A program made the translations under genes and the position numbers. Positions 59,023-64,000 of a stretch of DNA of 64,000 bases are shown here, piece after piece. Origin of the DNA: Alphaproteobacteria bacterium (GTDB lineage: Bacteria; Pseudomonadota; Alphaproteobacteria; Rhizobiales; Rhizobiaceae); the NCBI GenBank assembly GCA_016861165.1, contig BOKV01000009.1:1-64000 (forward strand). The letters run 5' to 3'. The first letter of the stretch is position 1. Every line of letters starts with the position of its first letter. The notes below the pieces were generated by a model that worked only from the letters and a program-made list of their open reading frames with translations, had not been told where the DNA came from and searched no databases.

Positions 59023-59123
59023 GCTTCATCCCGCCGAGCGGCATCGCGAGGCGGACAGGATGACGCGACAAAACAAATAGATAGAGCGAAATCCCGATTC
59101 ATCTGGATCGGGTCTTGCTCTAA
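59023..59123. repeat. Dispersed intergenic repeat, copy B
   Basis: Matches copy A (50261-50350) from GCTTCATCCCGCCGAGCGGC onward; this copy has an extra AGGATGACG segment and ends in a CCCGAT/ATCGGG hairpin and TCTTGCTCTAAC. It sits in the gap between the DUF1127 unit and trmFO. Confidence 0.8.
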
Positions 59124-59161
59124 CGGTTGCCGGGCGCCCACCGGAACGCTATCTCCACGCC

Positions 59162-60595
59162 ATGGCTGAAGTCCTTCACATCGTCGGCGGCGGCCTCGCC
59201 GGCTCCGAGGCTGCCTGGGCGGCGGCCAATCTGGGCGTGCGCGTCGTCCTGCACGAGATGCGCCCGGTCCGCGCCACGCCGGCCCACAAGACGGCGGGTC
59301 TGGCCGAACTGGTCTGCTCCAACTCGTTCCGCTCCGACGACGCCGAGACCAACGCGGTCGGGCTGCTGCACGCCGAAATGCGGCTCGCCGGCTCGCTGGT
59401 CATGGCCAAGGGCGACGCCAACCAGGTGCCGGCCGGCGGCGCGCTGGCGGTCGACCGCGAGGGCTTCTCGGCCGACGTCACCGCCGCGCTCAAAGCCCAC
59501 CCGCTGATCGAGATCGTGCGCGAGGAGGTGACCGGCCTGCCGCCGGCCGACTGGGCCAGCACGATCATCGCCACCGGGCCGCTCACCGCGCCGGCGCTGG
59601 CCGCGGCAATCGCCGCCGAAAACGGCGAGGAGGCGCTCGCGTTCTTCGACGCCATCGCGCCGATCGTCCATTACGACAGCATCGACCTCGGCGTCGCCTG
59701 GTTCCAGAGCCGCTACGACAAGGCCGGCCACCAGCGTGGCGGCAGCGCCGGCACCGGCAAGGACTATCTCAACTGCCCGATGAACCGGGAACAGTACGAG
59801 GCCTTTGTCGACGCGCTGCTCGCCGGCGATAAGACCGAATTCCGCGAGTGGGAGAACGTACCATATTTCGACGGCTGCCTGCCGATCGAGGTGATGGCCG
59901 AGCGCGGCCGCGAGACGCTGCGCCACGGGCCGATGAAGCCGATGGGCCTGACCAACGCGCACCGCCCGCACGAGAAGCCGTACGCCGTGGTGCAGCTGCG
60001 CCAGGACAACGCGCTCGGCACGCTCTACAACATGGTCGGCTTCCAGACCAAGCTGAAGCATGGCGAGCAGGTGCGCATCTTCCGTTCCATCCCGGGCCTG
60101 GAAAACGCCGAGTTCGCCCGTCTCGGCGGGCTGCACCGCAACACCTATCTCAATTCGCCGAAGCTGCTTGATGCCACCCTGCGGCTCAAGGGCCGGCCCG
60201 GCATACGCTTCGCCGGCCAGATCACCGGCTGCGAGGGCTATGTCGAATCGGCGGCGATCGGCCTGCTCGCCGGACGCTTCGCCGCCGCCGAACTGCTCGG
60301 CCTGGCGCAGCCGCAGCCGCCGCCGACCACCGCCTTCGGTGCCCTGCTCGCCCACATCACCGGTGGCCACCTCTCGCGCGGCGAGGAGCACGGCAGCAAT
60401 GCCGGCCGCTCGTTCCAGCCGATGAACATCAATTTCGGCCTGTTCCCGCCGATTGAAGTCGACCGGACCGCCGAGGCCGGACGGCTCAGGGGCAAGGAAA
60501 AGGGCCTGGCCCGCAAGCGCGCCCTGTCGGCGCGGGCATTGGCTGACTGCCGCGCCTGGCTGGCGCAGGGCGGCCAACGCGTGGCGGCAGAATAG
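59162..60595 (+). CDS. trmFO: Methylenetetrahydrofolate-tRNA-(uracil-5-)-methyltransferase
   Basis: A 477-residue folate/FAD-dependent enzyme that makes m5U54 in the tRNA T-loop. The FAD site is [20 protein letters not shown] at the start; [11 protein letters not shown], with the catalytic cysteine region, and [29 protein letters not shown] and NINFGLFPP are family marks. Length is normal. It follows dispersed repeat copy B and converges with the CelD-like gene. Alphaproteobacteria use TrmFO in place of TrmA. Confidence 0.95.
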   Translation: MAEVLHIVGGGLAGSEAAWAAANLGVRVVLHEMRPVRATPAHKTAGLAELVCSNSFRSDDAETNAVGLLHAEMRLAGSLVMAKGDANQVPAGGALAVDREGFSADVTAALKAHPLIEIVREEVTGLPPADWASTIIATGPLTAPALAAAIAAENGEEALAFFDAIAPIVHYDSIDLGVAWFQSRYDKAGHQRGGSAGTGKDYLNCPMNREQYEAFVDALLAGDKTEFREWENVPYFDGCLPIEVMAERGRETLRHGPMKPMGLTNAHRPHEKPYAVVQLRQDNALGTLYNMVGFQTKLKHGEQVRIFRSIPGLENAEFARLGGLHRNTYLNSPKLLDATLRLKGRPGIRFAGQITGCEGYVESAAIGLLAGRFAAAELLGLAQPQPPPTTAFGALLAHITGGHLSRGEEHGSNAGRSFQPMNINFGLFPPIEVDRTAEAGRLRGKEKGLARKRALSARALADCRAWLAQGGQRVAAE

Positions 60596-60600
60596 TCCCT

Positions 60601-61836
60601 TCACCCGCGCGGCGGGGCAAGCCGACGCAGCACCGAAAGCGCCAGCCGGCGCAGCGCCGGCCGGGCGCGCACCAGGTCACGCGCCCAGGCCACGGCACCC
60701 GCCGCGAGGACGGCAACGTGGCCGCGCAGGGTGATCGGCAGGCTGACCCGGTAGAGGACGACCTGGCGGTCGCAGAAACGCTGCTTGTAGCCTTCATTGC
60801 CGAGGCCGAAATCGAAAGCGTCGACGCCGGCCTCGTGCGCCTGGCGCAGGATGTGGCGCAGCAGCAGCAGGCCGGGCGAAAAGCGGCCGGCCTCGCCGTC
60901 ATGATAGGCGGTCTGGTAGAGAAACCAGCGCCGGGCGCCGCAGATCATCAGGGTAACCGCCAGCAGCTCCTTACCGGCGGTCAGCGCATAGAGGCGATAG
61001 CGCTCCGGATCGCCATCGCGCGCGAGCCTGTCGAGGAAGCCGGTGAATGCCGGGTCGCGAAAGCGGTTGGCCGCGCCGAGATGAGCAAGCTGGACCGCCT
61101 TCCATTCGACCAGACGGGCCGTGGCGGCCGCCCGCGCGTCGGCGGCATCGAGCGGGCGAAAGGCGAGCCGACCGAACTTGGCGAGCTTCTTTTCCTTGCG
61201 CTGCAGACTGTTGCGCGAACTGGCGCCGAAGAACCGGTCCTCGCTGAGCTGCCAGGGGCCATCCACCGCCAGCCAGTGCGAACGTTCGAACTCCTCGACG
61301 CAATGGCGCAGGCGCCGGCCCGTCGACGGTTCGACCGCGTCGAGCGGAACCTTGCCGAGGGTCAGGAAGTCGGCGGCAACGAGCGTCGCCGCCTTCTGCC
61401 AGAGTGCGCCCATCAGCGCGGCGGTGACATGCGGGCGCAGTTCGCGATGAAACAGCGGCTCGTTGTAGTCGCTCACATCCTGGGCGAGGAAGCGGGCCCG
61501 GGCGAACGGCCCCCTGCCCTCGATGGCGAGCGGCACGACAAGCAGCGCGACGCCGCCGAACCGTCCGCAGACGACGGCCGGCCGGACCTTGCGGGCGGCG
61601 CCGATCGTCGCCAGCCAGGCGCGCAGCCAACCCGAGGACTGGAAGGGATCGGCAATGCCGTCGCCGGCGTCGATGGCGTCGATCAGCGTCAGGTCCGATG
61701 AGACCTCCCAGTCGAGATTGTCAATGAAGGAGCGCGGTTCGGCGCCGGCCAGCGCGCACAGCGCGCCGATGCCGCCATCGCCCGGCCGGCCGGCCGCCGG
61801 CTGCCTCTGTCCCGCCAGGATGGTTGGGATGGCCAC
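60601..61836 (-). CDS. GNAT-fold protein of the CelD/BcsL family
   Basis: A 411-residue protein of the GNAT family named for cellulose biosynthesis CelD. The C-terminal acyltransferase part is clear: RNSLQRKEKKLAKFGRLAF, FLYQTAYHDGEAGRFSPGLLL and DAFDFGLGNEGYKQRF. Members may acylate a surface polysaccharide or make N-acyl products; the gene stands alone here, without cellulose genes. Start 61836. The first 45 residues are low-complexity and could be trimmed. Confidence 0.8.
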   Translation of the reverse strand: MAIPTILAGQRQPAAGRPGDGGIGALCALAGAEPRSFIDNLDWEVSSDLTLIDAIDAGDGIADPFQSSGWLRAWLATIGAARKVRPAVVCGRFGGVALLVVPLAIEGRGPFARARFLAQDVSDYNEPLFHRELRPHVTAALMGALWQKAATLVAADFLTLGKVPLDAVEPSTGRRLRHCVEEFERSHWLAVDGPWQLSEDRFFGASSRNSLQRKEKKLAKFGRLAFRPLDAADARAAATARLVEWKAVQLAHLGAANRFRDPAFTGFLDRLARDGDPERYRLYALTAGKELLAVTLMICGARRWFLYQTAYHDGEAGRFSPGLLLLRHILRQAHEAGVDAFDFGLGNEGYKQRFCDRQVVLYRVSLPITLRGHVAVLAAGAVAWARDLVRARPALRRLALSVLRRLAPPRG

Positions 61837-61973
61837 GCTGCCCTGTCCTGTCTGGACGGTTGAGCCGTCCGTTCATTGTCGACCCGACACACGCGGGTTC
61901 GCACGACTAGCACAGGGCCTGTAAACCGTCAGTTAAGGCGGCGGCGCCACGGCAGGCGAAGGTCGCGACCGGC

Positions 61974-62246
61974 TCAGTTGAGATAGTATTCCCTGCCGAC
62001 GGCGCGGATCTCGGCAGGCCGGATCAGGCGCTGGTGCGCCACGGTGACCGAGTGCAGCGGCCCCTCGATGCTTTCCTCCCAGAAGGCCAGGAACTTTTTG
62101 AGTTCGGGGAACCTCGGAAAGAGGTCGTATTCCTGCCAGACATATTCCTGGATCAGGGACCGGGAGTCGGGCAGACGATAGAGGATGCGGGCCGTGGTGA
62201 GACCGTAGCCCTCGAGCTGCTTGCGGAACGCTTCGCTTGCTGTCAT
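61974..62246 (-). CDS. usg: Usg-like family protein
   Basis: A 90-residue protein with the Usg pattern: LEGYGLTTARILYRLPDSRS, then YVWQEYDLFPRFPELKKFLA and IEGPLHSVTVAHQRLIRPAE. The family is small and mostly alphaproteobacterial; its name comes from a gene next to tryptophan-synthesis genes, and function is unknown. It appears to be its own transcription unit. Confidence 0.88.
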   Translation of the reverse strand: MTASEAFRKQLEGYGLTTARILYRLPDSRSLIQEYVWQEYDLFPRFPELKKFLAFWEESIEGPLHSVTVAHQRLIRPAEIRAVGREYYLN

Positions 62247-62615
62247 CGGCGATCTCCGTCGCTGTCAATCCTGTTGCATTGCACCATGGATTGGCTTATC
62301 TGGCAAGCCTACGCCTCAATATTCAATCAATGATTACAATCACTTGTCAGCCGATATCGGAGAGTGCTGCCAGGTCGCAATACCCGCCCGACACTCAACC
62401 GGCTACGAACACGGCCGGGGCCGGCCCGGCGCGGCCCACCGTCCACGGCGGTACGCGCGACCATCGGCGGCCATGCTGGCGTCACAATCGCTCGCCCATA
62501 AACCGATTGGTAACCACGTGCCCCTAGCCTTGCTCCTCAGGCGCCGCACGGGCGAAACGGCGCCAAAGACCAACACGGGCCGGAGACGGGCCGGCCAGCG
62601 TTCTGGGGACATGTC
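62247..62615. other. Gap between usg and the carboxypeptidase gene
   Basis: 369 bases, AT-richer near 62270-62345, which probably holds the usg promoter on the minus strand and further right that of the carboxypeptidase gene. No gene, repeat or clear hairpin is seen. Confidence 0.5.
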
Positions 62616-64000
62616 GTGCGAAGTGTTGTCGGTTCCTTGCCTCGTCGCATCCTGCTGCTGCTGTTTCTCTATGCAATCTCGCTCGGCGTGATGCTGATGT
62701 CGGCGTTGAGCGCCGGGGCGGCCACCTATGCCGGCATCGTCGTCGACGCCAAGTCGGGCAAGGTGCTCTACGCGCACCGGGCCGACGCCCGGGCCTATCC
62801 CGCCTCGCTCACCAAGATGATGACGCTCTACCTGCTGTTCGAGGCGATGGAGGCGGGCAAGGTGTCGAAATCGACCAAGATCGCGATGTCGGCCTACGCC
62901 GCGTCGAAGCCGCCGACCAAGCTCGGCGTCAAGCCGGGCGGCACCTTCACCGTCGAGCAGGCGATCCTCGCGCTGGTTACCAAATCGGCCAACGACGTCG
63001 CCGCCGCCGTCGCCGAGAAGCTCGGCGGCAGCGAAGCGGAATTCGCGCGAATGATGACGCGCAAGGCGCGCCAGCTCGGCATGAAGGACACCACCTTCCG
63101 CAACGCCTCCGGCCTGCCCGATGGCGCCCAGGTGAGCACCGCCCGCGACATGGCCACGCTCGGCATCGCGCTGCGCGAGCACTTCCCGCAATATTATGAC
63201 TATTTCGCCGCGCGCAGCTTCAGCTATGGCGGCAACAGGCTGGCCAACCACAACCGCCTGCTCGGCAGGGTCAATGGCGTTGACGGCATCAAGACCGGCT
63301 ATACGCGTGCCTCGGGCTTCAACCTGGTCTCCTCGGTCAAGGCCAACGGCCGCTCGATCGTCGCGGTCGTCCTGGGCGGCAAGAGCGGCGCCTCGCGCAA
63401 CGCGCAGATGGAAAAGCTGATCGCGACCTATCTGCCCAAGGCCACGCAGGGTCCCGACCGCGCGCTGGTGGCGCGCTCCGGCGCCACGCCATTCACCGTC
63501 GCCGCGGCGCCGGAACTGCCCAGCCGCGGCCCCACCCCCAGCTATCGCGAACCGGCACTCGATCCGTCGACGCGGCGCATCGTGGCCGCCCACAACGTGC
63601 CGCAGGCCGTCCCATCGCCGCGCGCGGCCGACGCTGGCGCCTTCGACGTGGCCGCCGTCCAGCGCAAGCTCCTGCAGACCAGCGGGCGCCGGCTGCCGCT
63701 GCCCGAACCCTCGCCGGCGGCGACCGACGGCGTGCGCACCGGCGCCGTGCCGCATGTCGATACGATGGCCTTTGCAATCGAGGAAGGCGACCGGTCGCCC
63801 GCCGCCGAGGCGGTCGACATCCAGGCACCGGTGCGCGATGGCTGGCAAATCCAGATTGGCGCCACGCCGTCACGCGATTCGGCGCTGCGTCTGCTGCGTG
63901 AGGCAAGAGCCAAGGCGCCCGACCTGCTCGCCGCGGTCGCCGACCACACCGAGACCGTGGCGAAGGGCAGCGAAACGCTCTACCGGGCGCGCTTTGCCGG
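62616..64000 (+). CDS. D-alanyl-D-alanine carboxypeptidase with SPOR domain, truncated by the window edge
   Basis: At least 461 residues; the stop lies beyond 64000. Start GTG 62616 has GGGGA six bases upstream and opens a signal peptide (PRRILLLLFLYAISLGVM). The penicillin-binding S11 peptidase domain follows: SLTK active-site motif (YPASLTKMMTLYLLFEAM), SAN (TKSANDVAAAVAEKLGG) and KTG (DGIKTGYTRASGFNLV). A Pro/Ala-rich linker leads to a SPOR domain that is cut by the edge (WQIQIGATPSRDSALRLLRE). It trims the last D-Ala of peptidoglycan pentapeptides in the periplasm and is probably sent to the septum by SPOR. Confidence 0.92.
   Translation, partial: MRSVVGSLPRRILLLLFLYAISLGVMLMSALSAGAATYAGIVVDAKSGKVLYAHRADARAYPASLTKMMTLYLLFEAMEAGKVSKSTKIAMSAYAASKPPTKLGVKPGGTFTVEQAILALVTKSANDVAAAVAEKLGGSEAEFARMMTRKARQLGMKDTTFRNASGLPDGAQVSTARDMATLGIALREHFPQYYDYFAARSFSYGGNRLANHNRLLGRVNGVDGIKTGYTRASGFNLVSSVKANGRSIVAVVLGGKSGASRNAQMEKLIATYLPKATQGPDRALVARSGATPFTVAAAPELPSRGPTPSYREPALDPSTRRIVAAHNVPQAVPSPRAADAGAFDVAAVQRKLLQTSGRRLPLPEPSPAATDGVRTGAVPHVDTMAFAIEEGDRSPAAEAVDIQAPVRDGWQIQIGATPSRDSALRLLREARAKAPDLLAAVADHTETVAKGSETLYRARFA

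Overview
The window is chromosomal DNA of a high-GC alphaproteobacterium, most likely of the order Hyphomicrobiales (Rhizobiales). The evidence is about 65-70% GC, lineage-typical families (BA14K, DUF2865, usg, a DUF1127 gene followed by CCUCCUCCC-loop RNAs, GTTC-N7-GTTC LexA boxes, MaeB fused to a phosphotransacetylase-like domain), and a run of housekeeping genes in a familiar order: uvrA, ssb, marC-like, gyrA, coaD, two cyclophilins, queA, tgt. The genus cannot be given from sequence reading alone. Because GC is so high, most genes carry long antisense open frames, which were left out.

Left part (1-24.6 kb): a ParB-like protein, a dipeptide epimerase of the DgcA type, an MFS/threonine-dehydratase pair, a two-gene lipid-remodelling operon (PlcP-like phosphoesterase plus glycosyltransferase) behind a clear Pho box, an SDR, maeB, a nadE-MFS-gltX operon, a BA14K protein, an aminotransferase/methyltransferase pair, parE, a DEAD-box helicase with a long leader, and glnB-glnA behind a sigma-54 promoter.

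Middle (24.6-45.1 kb): a catabolic block of two MDR-type dehydrogenases, an ACAD10/11-type acyl-CoA dehydrogenase, a TetR regulator with a candidate operator, two SDRs and a MaoC hydratase; an APH-like kinase 8 kb away matches the other half of ACAD10/11. Between them lies an envelope group (PAP2 phosphatase, GT39, GT2, TVP38/TMEM64) that looks like a lipid A decoration set. Then follow tgt-queA-cyclophilins-coaD, a tiny membrane protein with a structured 3' end, and gyrA, which carries Ala at the quinolone Ser83 position.

Right part (45.1-64 kb): a lower-GC unknown 810-residue membrane-anchored protein, marC, a Spy/CpxP-like protein divergent from a Crp/Fnr regulator whose start lies in a 22-bp palindrome, HdeA-like and unknown exported proteins, ssb and uvrA each with a perfect LexA box, then an accessory island at the uvrA 3' end: a DUF4258 toxin-antitoxin-like pair, a duplicated remnant of the uvrA tail, and a low-GC ATPase-TOPRIM (OLD-like) protein that is the best defence candidate. 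After that come DUF72, a DUF1127 gene with two tandem cuckoo/CcsR-type RNA hairpins, trmFO, a CelD-like acyltransferase, usg and the start of a SPOR-tailed D-Ala-D-Ala carboxypeptidase cut by the window edge.
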